Below, piece by piece: positions 32,840-45,321 of a stretch of DNA of 64,000 nucleotides. This DNA is from Antitrichia curtipendula (Eukaryota; Streptophyta; Bryopsida; Hypnales; Leucodontaceae), in assembly GCA_951230915.1 (NCBI GenBank), contig OX579641.1, forward strand, positions 5,828,001 through 5,892,000, in the 5' to 3' direction. Position 1 is the stretch's first letter. Every line of letters starts with the position of its first letter. Position numbers and translations under genes: made by a program. The notes beneath the pieces are model-generated. The model was not told the origin of the DNA. It made no database searches and saw nothing but the letters and a program-made list of their open reading frames with translations.

Positions 32840-35800
32840 TTAAAGCAAATCTTGATTTTGGGTTTAATTCTTGGGGTTGAGCCTCAAATACACTCCATCT
32901 TGGAGGAGAAATCACATTGGAAATTCAAATAAAAAAGTGTTGTACAGTAAATTCTGAGAAGCCATAAATTGATTTTGGTTACACATGCTATATCTTTTAA
33001 TCTTGAATATTTTCATCACCTTGATTTTAGAGTTGACATATAAAAAGGGGATCGAAAGACTTCAAATAACTTTCATGGTTTTAACACCCTCTCTATCAAA
33101 CACTAAAATGACATCTTTCAACCCAAAAGTGATATATATTGTTGATTTTTCTTTAACAATGTGACCAATAACATGGCCTATTTCAATTTGTACAATTACA
33201 ATAAAAAATTAAAAAAATTGATCAAATTTATGACATATTTGATCAATTTGTTTATTTTCTATTAAATTCCAAACTCATAAAAGGCCTTTGAGATTTCAAG
33301 GTTAAGGATTTATAATGTAGAGGAATATAATCATGAAACTGTATGTATAATATATTACAATACACAGGCAAACTACAATATGACTAGTACGTTTTGTGCC
33401 GTAACCATAATATATAAATTAAAAATAATATTCCAATTTCTAATTTCATAAAAACTTCAAAATTAAGTATCTTTTCTGTTGTAAGTTTGAACGCCACCAA
33501 TGTTGTTGTTTTCTAACAATTTTGTGCAAAATTGCCCCAAATTTATAACATGGTATCATGCCTATAGAACAAATTGGTACTGAAAAGTTGGAAAATCACC
33601 AGAACACTTAAAAAAAAAATATATATTGGATGAAATTGCCAAATCAAAAATGAAAACTGAATTCCAGCGATATGTGCTACTTTGATATTTTTCTATCCAA
33701 TACGTACATTAATTCTGAAATTTGGAGCACCACTATGACATTCAATATCGCCACTTTGGCACTTCATTAAAAATGAAAAAAATAACCGTGAACGCCACAA
33801 AACAAAGTCCGTGCATCCCTTCTCACTGAAGGCTTAGTTTCCAATTGTACCAAAACCGTTACCGAGGCACACACGATCCAGGAAATCTCACCATAACAAA
33901 AAAAAACCAAAAAAAAAACCTAGTTTAATGTATGGATGATGTTGTTCAATACAAGAGTGTAATAGTATAAGAAAACACAGATCTACAAAACACTGCTTAA
34001 ATACCCAAGTACAAACACGTGCGAATGTGAACAGAGTAATTACAAGAACCACATCAATTCAAGCCCACTAGGCTAGCTGCTGAAGAATTGCTGATGAGTA
34101 GATCCTAAGAAGGCATTACAAAATCAGTGTGATTCAGTGAAGGTCAATGGATTTAAGGCAAGCATAACATTGTTGAGCACGTCCATGCGTTCCCTTCCAA
34201 GAGAAGGATAAAATCTCCCTGGATACTTGGGAAGACATATAATTCTAGTTTGAAGAAAATTAATGGCCAACTGGACGTGATTCAATGCAACAAGGCAACT
34301 GCAGTTTGGACAGAGGAATTGCTATAGTGTACATTCTACAGGAACTTCAGCAGGTGCAACGTTGGGGGGCTCCCTTTTTTGAGGAGAGAAAAAGAACCCC
34401 CCCTGCATTCAATTACAATGTCATGAGTTAGATTGACTAAGTCTCCAGGATTGAATCCAACACATGGTGAATTTTGCTTCACAATGATAGGAAGAGACGG
34501 CATCGAAGGATCAAAAAGCAACGTCGCTATAAACGCTAATCTACCACAAACCAGTTATCCTTGAAGTAACTTTTCCGACAACTCTAGATTCAAATTCCGA
34601 AAGACTAGAGGATCGACAAGCCATGCTTAAACAGTTCGTATTTGTAATGAAAAACAAAATCATATGAGCTTTACCCTTCTATTCCACACGAGATTTCTGT
34701 TCTCGTTGAGCTCATCTTAGGTCACCTGCGTTATCTTTTAATAGATGTGCCGCCCCAGCCGAACACCCCACCTGACAATCTCTTCCACCTGGATCAGCGA
34801 GCCAAGGCTCACCTTCAGACCAAAAGCATCAAATCCTGATCACCTTCTTCTAAGTGAGTAGCCGAACTGTAGCTGAACTGTAGCCGATTCTAAAAAATTA
34901 TACGAGGATTCCTTCGGGTATAGAGACGTCAGTAATATTCGTACGAGAACACAAGCACATCTGTTTGACGGAACCCGCCCACCGATAAATTCCTAAACCG
35001 ATTCCCAAGTGAGTGCCCGGAATGCTCCGTAATTCAGAAGTTTCCAGGCAGACAAGCAAACAGGAACAACAAACATCGAACAACAAACAAGAAAATCCAA
35101 ACAGCAAACAAGGTTCGAATTCTAGCTAGTAGCCAGGCAGGGCCTCCGTCTGGCTGTCTGCCTGGGCCCCGAAATTTTTTTAAGCCTACTGTCACTCCGA
35201 ATTTTGGTTTGAAAAACAAAAGCTCCGTTTCGTCTTGCAACTACCGTGGGGGATCATCATCAGAAACTGGGCTGCTTTCTGGTGGCTGGAGGCTGATAGA
35301 GGGGTGACTCACTAACATGCAGGTGAGGCAGGGGTTGGCAGCGGAGGCAGGGGTTCGCAGCTCAGACACGGGTACAAAATTCATTTCCTGTTGCTAACTA
35401 CGAATTGGTGTGAAGTCGTACCTTTGGAATTGTGGTTCTCGGATGAAAATCCAGAGTTCAAAAGATAATTGTAATTGATCAACGCACTTGTGCTCCTTGT
35501 CTCCTTAAATTTCGACTTGCACGGACTGATAAAACATGAAATTCCCTGTAGCGATTGTAGAAGAGGAGCGACTCTGCAGAAGGGAGAGGAGCAGCGGTTG
35601 CAGAAAACGGTAGCCCAGGATGCAGCGACCGGCGTGGGAAGCTCAATTGCAGCGCGTGGTCCTGCGTAGAAAAGGTGTGTCAAAATCTAAGCCTTCCACC
35701 TGGAAAAATTGCGCAAAAGAACCGGCCGGAATTGTTACTTTTTAGAACAATACAACTAGCTTTATAATTTAGAAATCCATGAATTGGGGGAACAGTATTT

Positions 35801-38800
35801 TGCAGCAACCCCCCTCCACGCGCGAGGGGTCTGACTGCAAACACTGTCCATAATTGAACAATGTTTGCAATCAGACCCCTCGGGCGTGGAGGGGGGTCTG
35901 CTGCAAAATACTATTCCGTGAAAACCTAATCAAGTCGCAAAGTAACTTAGTCTCCGAACAGAGTTACTGAGTACAGCGAAAAATTGTACCGACGAGAGAA
36001 GGGAAACTCTTAAGCTTCAGTACTGTCGCATTTCCGCCACTTCACGATACTCCTCGATAGGGTTTCAGCTCCCGCATGAGAACACCTTCTTGAAGACGTT
36101 GTTGAGGGGGAGAGACAGATCTTCGTTAACCTAACCTGCTTGCGCATTAGTGAACTTGCATTGTAAGAAGAAGTGCAACAACGAAAAAAGGCAATTAGGA
36201 GTGCTGCAAGTAGGAGCGACCAATGAACACTGACTTGTCTCTCTACTCTATAATCGTTATCGCAACGTGAGTGGGACGAATCCTTGTCGAACTACGAATC
36301 CTTGTTTGACGAGGCAAAAAATGGAAATCACTGTCCTGTGGCGAGGCTGCAGAACAAGGGTTTTAGAAAAGCCCCTGTCCGGTTTTGTAGTTCAACTCAC
36401 ATGGACTGGTCGCCGAAGCTTGTTCTTGCTCGTTCCTTCCTCCTGCATTGCATCTGTCTCCAAGTCTCTTGCTCCAATTCTGAGTGAATGGGGGCACTTT
36501 GCTGCTGTAAGTGCAACAAAAGAGTTTTCAGGGTTTTCGGGGAAGCTAAGTGAACCCATATACGTCGGAGAATATGTGCTCACCAAAAACAGTCCGAAAC
36601 TATCCTTTCTGATACAAGCACCAACTCTTAGGTTAAAAAAAAAATTTGGAACAAGTAACCGTAGGATGTACTAGTAAATTAGTTTGGAAATATGTAGAAA
36701 AAATTTCATAATTTTTCACCTTGTAGATTGCAAGAATTTAACGTTCGAAGTGAAAAAACTCATTTTGTTAGCGCTTTAAAAATACGGGCAGCTGCACTAC
36801 ACAAAGTCACATTTGTATGAAAAAATCTCCAAAATGATTTTGCTTCTTTGGATTCATTTTTCAAGGCAAGTTGGCCACATGCTTAAAAAATTTTAGATCA
36901 TTTGGAATTATACAACATATAGTAAAAGTGTAGCAAGTAGAAAGAAGTAGAGAATGATTCAAAACACAAAATTGTTAAGAATTTAATTGAAAAATTGAAA
37001 AATTCTAATCCCAACGGTGGTAATATAGTAATAAACAATTTACATTATATGCTTCTTCTTTTTTCAAAAAATATTAAAAATTGAGTTAAATTTAGGACTC
37101 CAAAATTTTTTTTGAGTAGAGAATCCATAACTACCCGCAAACTAGAGCACCTCATAACTTTCAACTCATAAATCGAAATTGAATGATTCAAAGCTTTCCA
37201 AGTATATAGAAATCTAAAGAGCCAATTTCAATTTTTTATTTTTGAAATTTTTTATTTTTTTATTTTTATTTTATTTCTTTTTGGACTGTTCGTCGAGCAT
37301 TGAAAATTACAGATCATGCAATAACTTTTGAACAATAAAGTCAAAAGTTATTAAAATTGTTGGGCCTTAAAGATAAACCTCGTCCCCATATTGTGTGAAA
37401 ATTTCAGCAAAAAAGAATTAGAACTCCATAGGCAATGAGCTGTTCAAATTTGCTATGTTGCTAAAAAAGGAAGTTCGGACGTTCAGGGGTTCATGTCTTT
37501 GAAACAATTTTGTTGGAAGACAATAGTATTGTGGATTGAGAACCCGTATTTTAATATAGTTTAGAACTTCTTTACAGGAGTGTTATTCTTGAATGACCGT
37601 GGCATCCAGTACTAGTGTTTACAACTCTGTGAATTATAAGATGATCTAACGTAGTCCTCATAATCTTTACAAACTTGAATAAAAAGTCTTCACATTTTTG
37701 TCATGAACACCTGAAAGTTATTTAATCTTTTGGAAATTATGGTATTAAAAACAACAAGTTCTTGCGTTCTATTTAAATTGAGAGTGCATGTGTTTGATGT
37801 ACCACAATAAAATCTACAAAGTAGTTGGTAAGCATTGTATGAATTTTTTTTGAGGGGGGGGAATATGAGTCAATTATAAGTCATACACATGTGCGTGAAT
37901 AATAGCTTCAAAGTTGCTTACAAACACATTGAGATTTTAACAATTTTGAGAACCTATAAATCAATTGTGGTTTTTATTTGTATTCTTCTTAGCCTCATAT
38001 TTGTTATAGAACCCAAAATTTCAATTTGTTATTCACAAAGTAGATTACATAGTTCACAATAATTTGTACATTTTTAATACCCTCTTCATAGAACATCATA
38101 ATCTTTCAATGCCAAAATATTCTTTTTGTGTTTTATTTATAATCAAAGTGCTCTAGAGCTCATGTAGCTTAAAGTAAGATGTTACAATGTGGTCCTTGAA
38201 TAATATCTCTGAATTTTGCTTAACTAATTATTTTTGATAGAACTGAAAAGAGCTCATAGAAGGGCCTTGGTTCTTTTTTTGTGAAACCCTTAAGGACAAA
38301 GTGATATCTTCACAATTTCCAAAATTGTGAAGATATATTATAAAAAATGAAGTATTGTTTAAGAAACATAAAATGTACCTATGTTTAATGATTGACTGTA
38401 GAGATTGGTTGATGTAAGAGGGGACCACTTTCATATGCAACATGTTTGTGTGTTGGTTCCTATTGTTTGTTTTTGTTGTAGTGACTTGTAAATAATTTTT
38501 GTGAAGACTAGTAATTAGATAGTGCTTGTTATGGATATATCTTTTGTATTTCATTCAATGCCTAAATGTACAAGGTCTGGCACTTGCAGACGTAAATGGA
38601 GATCGTTGAAAAATGCACAGAAAAACATTGGAAGAGTGAAAAAAAAGTAAAAATTCAAATGAAGTATTGCTATGGAATTAGAAAGATTTTATTCATTCCA
38701 TGTACATTAGTGATGAGGTATTTCAGGATAGTCTTGTCCTATAGGCAATTTAAAGAAATTCCAGAAAAAAAACTTGTTGATTCTCTTTTCGAATAAAAAA

Positions 38801-41780
38801 TTTAGTAGTTTTAAAAAGAAAGCGGGATGTATTCAGTTATTGAACAAGAACTATTGCAGCGCTGTGATTAATGTTTTTGAACTCCATGATTGATTTATTC
38901 ATATTACAGTTTTACCTTCAATTCTAAAAGTACATCTACTTTATTACCTCTTTTATCTTAAAATAATCATTATGTTCAACAAAATGACTTGATCATTTCT
39001 GAGAAGACATTTTAGAAACAAATTTTGCGCTATAAGTTGAGTTCATAGCTTTTCTAGCATTCATTAAAATTGTATGACACCTTATTGGAACTATAGTTTT
39101 ATAATATTGTGAATTAGGTTCTTTAGAGCGTTTTCGAGGACTAACATTGATCAATTCATTGTTGAGTGTGAAGTTGTCATTTTGTATGCATTTCGTATAT
39201 GCCGTAGACCATGTGCAATCCCTTAATCTGCCCTCCCACAGCCTCACATCCTTGAACCATTAAAAATTCAAAGAGAAAATAAATTAAAGAATGAACAGTG
39301 AACTGACCTCTCCAGTCATTTCATTTGTCCTGTAAGTAATGATTGCATGAAAGGTAGAAGAACTATTACTAGAAATGGATTTTAGCATTCCAAATAGCAC
39401 TTGAAAACTAATCTCACCTGTTGACAATGTCACCAAAAGGAATAGGAACATTATTATAAACTAAAAATTAAGGCAAAAATGAATATATTATTTGGATGGA
39501 GGGAGTAATTATAGAGGATTGTAAAAGAAGTGTGTTATGTTGAAATTTATTTCTGTATTATAGGTTGAAGTCTTCAACATAATTCATTAAATATGCGAAA
39601 TGTGTAGTGCCAAAAAAATGATATACTAACAACCGAAGTTTTTTAAATGTATTAAAGAAAGGTCGAGAAAAAAAAAAATGTCAGTCTTAATGAAAAAATC
39701 TTGCAATCTTGTTAGAAAAGGTTTTGAAAATGGACAAGAAAACTTTATATGCTTTTCTTGCTTACATTTGTAGTTGTAAGATTACATCTTGCTTCAAAGA
39801 TACCAAGTATTGTGAAATCAGATGTTTATGTATGTGTAAGTAGGTAGCCATTTCTAAATGTCTTTTGAAATAAATTAAATCCTTAGGACAAATTTTTGAT
39901 TGCACGGTATGACTGTTATACCTAGAAAATCCCTCTGAAACTCACAATATTGAATTGAAGGACAATATGAAGAGCTATATACATAGAATATAACAAGTAC
40001 CTTTCATTTTACAATGTTCATGCACTAATATAACTAATTTTGTCCGAAGATCCTGCTCATTTTCTAAAAAAATTTGAAGGGACTATTTTATGCTTATTGG
40101 ATTGAAGAAGTAAATGTAAGTGACATTGTTGTGAAAAAACTAGGACATGTAGAATGGATAATTGAAGTTCATGTTTCATTATTTCGTCAATGGTGGTTTT
40201 ACGGTTTGTAATTGTTGTAGTGGATGAAGCAAAATGTTCTTCAATTTCAAAAATAGTGCTTCAGAATTAGAGAGTACAACATATATATTTAGCATATTTA
40301 CAAAGTACAAAATTATGCTATGGATACATGGTGACAAGGAATGTAAATATCATATGTTTGCTGGTATGCTACTACTTGAATGCAAACAATAATGAGCAAG
40401 AGTTTATAATTTAAAAAATATTATCATGTAATGTGTGGGAAAAATTGTTTTGAACTTGTACACAACAGATATCATGCAGTGTGGCAAGATTGTGATTTGT
40501 AATTCTTCTTTGTAATTTTATTTAAGAAAAGAGTAGTGTGACAGTGAACGGAGGTACATGAGAGAGAAATCATTGTTTGATTTGTATTTGTCTTTCAAAT
40601 ATCTATTAGTGTTGTTAGTAAATTAGAGGAAGGTCTTTTGTCTACGCCAACTTTTTGATTACTATTAGAAGTCTTTTATTTCCTTGTCTTATTCTTCTGC
40701 AACTGAAGGCAAAAGTGTCCTTGAAATGTTTATAATGTGAATTGCAATAGTTCTTAGAAACTCGTAGAGAGGAGCATGAAATGTTGTAGGCGTAAGTGAA
40801 ATAGCAAAAATAACTCATATGCGGAAGTTGTTCAATCATTCAATATATTGTAAGAAGTCATGAAGAATAACAATGAATATAGTGTAGCACTTGAAGAGTA
40901 TGATTCGTTGTTGCTTTGTAGGAACTCAATTTTTTTATTCACATCTAAGTACAGGATATAGATAGTGTACAAGACGTTCACATAGGTTGTCTAGCAACAT
41001 ATGAAAGAACAATATGTACTACAAAAGTATCACAAGAAGTTGCTAGAACTTATAACATTTATGTCGCGTTTCTTTAAATTATGTGTACAGTGCAGTGATT
41101 CTTATGAAAGACATATGGCATTTACAAATTAGCAATTTAGATATGTAGGCTATGGGGTTTTAATTTTCACATAAAAAACTTTAGAAAGAAAGAGAGCATG
41201 ACAAAAGTTATTAATGTTTTCAATGTTATCGCGCATGTATTAGAAGTTGGAATGGGATGGTGTTGTTTGCATGTTTACAATGTAATGGCCAATGTATAAG
41301 GATTCCAACGAATTTCTACAATGTTTGTAGTTAAAAATAAAAGTACATTAGTATAGAAAGTGTGCATTTATAAAACATCATTAATAATTGATAGAGTAAA
41401 AAAGTAATGTAGCCCTGTATATGTAGATTGTTTATGTTCTGCAGTTGAACAAATTTGACATTTAAAATAGTTAGGTTGATAAAAATTCATTATGTGCAAG
41501 TTGTACGAAGAGCATGCAATGCTTGTTTCAATATGATGGACAAGTGTATTTGCAAAACTTTACTAAAGCAAATGAGGGGAAAAAAGAAACAAAAACATTG
41601 GATTTGTTTTTGTAGTGCTCGTTATAAGGGCTTGAAAAGTAGTCATGGTATGGGGGGTTTCATTGTTCTTTACAAATTATCAAAAACCACTTTTTCATTG
41701 TGTACTGTGTGAATGAAAATACAGAGAGGACAGCAGTTTGCGAAGATAGTGAATTACAGAAATTCAACACCAAATACATG
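32840..41780. other. Mostly gene-free middle of outer element
   Basis: Long AT-rich noncoding sequence. GC content is higher and codon-like sequence appears only at 34.0-36.7 kb; a frame at 36,284-36,487 (FDEAKNGNHCPVARLQ) looks mildly protein-like but is not recognised. A foldback lies at 35,789-35,916. The sequence near 39,493-39,512 (TTTGGATGGAGGGAGTA) resembles one end of a Stowaway-type MITE, but I found no matching opposite end. Otherwise nothing recognisable. Confidence 0.5.
35789..35916. repeat. Foldback (MITE-like) element
   Basis: The left arm begins GGAACAGTATTTTGCAGCA and the right arm ends as its inverted complement (TGCTGCAAAATACTATTCC). Each arm is about 55 bp and contains the paired block CGAGGGGTCTGA. 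The loop near 35,848-35,857 is short. No clear target duplication. Confidence 0.85.
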
Positions 41781-41810
41781 ACTATTATATATCACTCTTG
41801 AAGCTGGAAA

Positions 41811-44800
41811 ATGGCAGCAGAAGCATTTGGAAGCCTAGTGGTATTCAATGCGGTAGCGACAACATTGGTTGCTACAGAGCAAAGGAGCGTAGGGGAAAGA
41901 TTGGCGCGTGTGGTACGAGGAAGGCTATTCGAAGAAGAAGATCGTGCACCTAGGGATGGAGAATTCCGAACTACCAATGCCATGGTTCAACTTTTTGGAG
42001 AGGAAGGTCAAGTTGTGGAGGTGGGCGTGGTGGATACAAATTTTGCATGCGGTGATGAACTTCACCAAGAGAAGTTACGTTCTTTTGAGATTGCGGTTCG
42101 TGTCACACATACTGTACATGAAACAAAATGGGTTGGTGAGTTGGTAGGGAAGACTATGGGAGACTGTGTGGATAAAATTATACGATGGCGTCGTGCTTCA
42201 GTTCGTTCAGCACATCCGTACGAGGTGAGAACAATGGCAACAAATGTGAGGGAGGAGCAGAATTTCTCTTTTCCTCATGTTTGAGAGCCACAGTTTGATT
42301 TTCATGACATAGAAGAGAACCCAAGCACTTCTGAATGCACGCCACCAAGTCAAGGTGGAAGAAGCATACAAGAAAGAAGTTCTCCTATGACACAGGGCTC
42401 TGAAGGTAGCACTGCAGAATTCACAAGAGTAGAAGGACTACCTGAGCTTACACCAAGAAGGAGGTATTCAATGGCAAATCGAAGGGCAAGGGTGAGAAGT
42501 CCACGGGAGAGGGGAGAGTCTGCGAGTCAAAAAGTTACTCTGAACAGTGTTATGTGTGCTAAAGAAAGCGGAGCATGTAAACGCAATTGTCTGCGGGATG
42601 CAGATGCAAAATATGTATTGGACCAACGATATATGGCTTGGGGACAGAAGTACGAAGCACGTGCTACTTGGATAATGCAAATGTTGAATGCCTTTTACAC
42701 TCGCACAGAGGGTTCGACAAGGGACAAGTACGTGACAAAACTGGATGGCAGGGTCGTGTGCAATGCATGCTACGCCGTGGTGTTGGATTATTCTCAGAGG
42801 CGTTTGAAGCAACTGAAGACAGCACATGCTATATATGGCAGAGTGGCAGCCGTTGATGGAAACAGTTGCCAGCACAAGGAAAGTGCAAAAGTGTTAGCAG
42901 CTAGGGAAAGCCTCAACGTTTTTTTTAGTGAAGCTGGTTGTCAACAGCCCCATCGATCGATTCGCAGGAAAATGGACAGTGCGGTTCTTTCATTGATTTT
43001 GTTGCCAATAAATACCAGCAAGTTGGATGTTTTTCAGTATGTGAACGAAGAAGTGAAGAAACTAGTGGACAGGTCAGAATTGTCCATGTCTTCGTTTCGT
43101 CGACTTTGGCGAAAGGAATTTCCGCATGTGCAAATTCCACCTTTTTTCCGATTTTCGAAGTGTTATCATTGTTGGGAGTATAAGTGTGGGATGGAATCCA
43201 CGACAAATGCTGTAGCAAAGTTGAAGATAAAAGAGCTGTACGTGCTGCACATTCGATATCAAATGGAAGAGAGGCGAGATTATTGGTTGTTCAAGAGGTC
43301 GGTGATGATCACTCCAGATTTTTTTATGTCTTTGATTGTTGACGGTATGGATCAAAATACGACCATGATACCGAAGATGAGGCAGACTGTGAAGAACATC
43401 GAATCTCGATTTGTGAAGACTCATTTGTGTGGTGTACTTGTACATGGTATCGGCCTGTATGCGGACGTGTGGATAGATGCTCATCACAAGCATGATAGCA
43501 ATCAAGCCGTAACATCGGTGATGAACGTCATATGCGACGTGAAGCGAAGAAAGGGGTCATTGCCACCGACGTTGAGGATTCAAGCGGATAACACCACAAG
43601 GGAGAACAAGAACACTTACATGTTCGCTATGTGTGCTGCACTAGTTGGGCTTGGTTTCTTCAAGGAAGTGCATCTTTGTTTTTTGATAGTGGGCCATACA
43701 CATGAGGACATTGATCAGAGGTTTAGTGTGATGTCGAACGTACTGAAGAGGAAAGACATAGACACTTTGACAGAGATGTTGCAGCTGGTGGAGAAGGGAA
43801 CGTCGTACATAGAGGCTTTTGTGAGTGCTTGCAAGCTTGAGCACGTTCGCGACTGGAAGGCATTTATCACACCTCATTTACTACGAGGAAGGGAATCATT
43901 GACGGGCATCACATTTCCACACCATATGAGGTTTTACATGGAGAGTGGGTTGGTCCGTGTGCAACACAAGCATTTTTGCACAGATGAGTGGGGCCCAGCG
44001 AGAGGACATTTGTGTCTGAATTCTTTGCCTAGCGTAGTAGAGAAACCGGACCTCGCGGAGGTGTTTGCAACTGAACAGAGGGAATTGAAAGCATTAGACG
44101 AGTTTATTGCATACAAGAAGAAGATGATAGACAGAGGCTTCAACCCGATTAGGAACATGGAAGTGGTGGACGAAACAGAACAGTTCAAGGAGTATTTGGA
44201 GGAATTTCCACAACAAAATAGGGAAGGCATCTGTGATTTACCATTTTGGCCCAGCGATGTTTTGAATCATAACAGGGATGATGGAATTGTTCCTGATGTG
44301 GAAGGAGGTACAATTCCAAGTGCAGTTGCTGATGAGGATGGAAATACGACGGAGAGTACAGTCGTTGACAGGATTATGGCAACAATGCCAAATCCGGAGA
44401 GGAGGGGGTATTTCGGACCCCGTAGAGATAGACCTGTACAAGCAACATCACGAAGAGTGACTGGGGGGAGGATTCGAGGCAGAAGGAATGAAGTTGTACC
44501 AGAGCTACGACAAGATGCAGAAGAAGATCCGTTTCCTCCATTCAATCCAGAAAATGACATTGTTGTAGGGCAATACGTAGCCCTCACTGTAGAACTAGCG
44601 GAAGTAAGAGGAGGAGTACTTTTTTTTTTAGGGAAGGTGCTCGAATTCGGTCAGGGGATGTGGGCCTCGAAGATGAAGGTCTTGTGGTATTGGCCTACTA
44701 TGAGGCCTGGGGCACATGATGAAGCAGGTAGTAACCGAGTGAGGTACACGAACTGTATGAGTCAACGTGGGAACCGTCTGGTGAGATGTTGGGTTGGACC

Positions 44801-45013
44801 GAGAAGGAAGCCGCTATATATTCATGGACAGATGCCCCTCGTCGAGGGAGAAGTGGTCATGTTATAGGTTCCAAGATTACAGTGTATGGCGTGCATACAG
44901 AGGAGACAGTGATCATTCCAGTGGAGGCTAAAGCGCATCTTCTCGAATACATGGCAATGCAGTTGGAAAACCTAGATGACGAACGTCTGCAAAATGATTT
45001 GAATATGTATTAG
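41811..45013 (+). pseudogene. DUF7869-like (D/D/E-type) transposase of outer element (one stop, one frameshift)
   Basis: A frame of about 1,018 codons runs from ATG 41,811 to 44,867, interrupted only by a TGA at 42,282-42,284. Near 44,750 a single-base frameshift is likely: the conserved C-terminus (YESTWEPSGEMLGW, then VEAKAHLLEYMA) is in another frame that ends at 45,013. Regions in order: N-terminal domain; basic linker; Cys motif CAKESGACKRNC (about 42,550); a CNACY and Gln/Arg-rich helical region; CYHCWEYKC zinc-like pairs (about 43,165); acidic motifs SLIVDGMDQNTTM, IQADNTTRENKNTYMF and LIVGHTHEDIDQRF (43,318-43,722); and a C-terminal SH3/BAH-like region (VGQYVALTVELAE ... VLWYWP). This is probably the DNA transposase of the outer element and the most complete copy in the window. 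Without introns it is about 1,070 residues. The start is the first ATG after a noncoding stretch. Confidence 0.8.
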
Positions 45014-45293
45014 TGAAGTATGATATTATGCAGTGTTCTTTGACCTTGTAGTTGTAGATATGTAGAAGTACTTGAGTGTGAAGCGTAGAGTAATATGTCT
45101 TACAAGTAGTGTGGATTGAAAAGTGTGAAAGGTTTTTATGAAGTAATTATAAAAAATGGAGTATTTGACAACTTTTTACCAAGCAATTTCTACTACTAAG
45201 AGAAAATGATGTTTGCAGTAATCGCTCCCCCCCACAACATTTGAGATTGTCCATTTTAGATGCCGTACTAGCCAAGTGCAATGTCGCACCCCT

Positions 45294-45321
45294 CAAGTGC
45301 AAGAATGTCTAATTCAGTGTT
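45294..45321 (-). repeat. Right TIR of outer element
   Basis: Inverted partner of 1,677-1,704 with one mismatch. Another copy of the internal GCCAAGTGCAA motif begins at 45,271. The sequence immediately outside (from about 45,326) resembles the DNA left of the left TIR (1,513-1,635) in direct orientation. Confidence 0.7.

Larger units (their letters stand above)
1677..45321. mobile_element. Outer giant TIR element (ParB-MTase + DUF7869), interrupted by inner element
   Basis: A 28-bp sequence starting AACACTGAATTAGACATT at 1,677-1,704 recurs inverted at 45,294-45,321 with one mismatch. The bases just outside (1,673-1,676 and 45,322-45,325) are both AATA, a short, AT-rich and therefore weak target duplication. 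Inside lie a leftward ParB-methyltransferase pseudogene about 0.5 kb from the left end and a rightward DUF7869 gene about 0.3 kb from the right end, the same plan as the complete inner element at 8,252-32,833. Without that insertion the element would be about 19 kb. Both outer flanks carry diverged direct copies of one further repeat, so the insertion went into repetitive DNA. The boundary rests on TIR similarity plus gene layout and is less certain than that of the inner element. Confidence 0.65.

Noticed and set aside
35112..35130. tRNA T-loop-like GGTTCGAATTC
   Set aside because: No flanking stem pairing, no D or anticodon arm; a similar chance match lies near 26,430.
39493..39512. Stowaway MITE
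   Set aside because: Only one end (GGATGGAGGGAGTA) is seen; no inverted partner or TA-flanked second end was found nearby, so it is mentioned but not called.
41786..41792. TATATAT as TATA box of the outer DUF7869 gene
   Set aside because: Only about 20 bp before the ATG at 41,811, which leaves no room for a transcript start upstream of it unless translation starts later.
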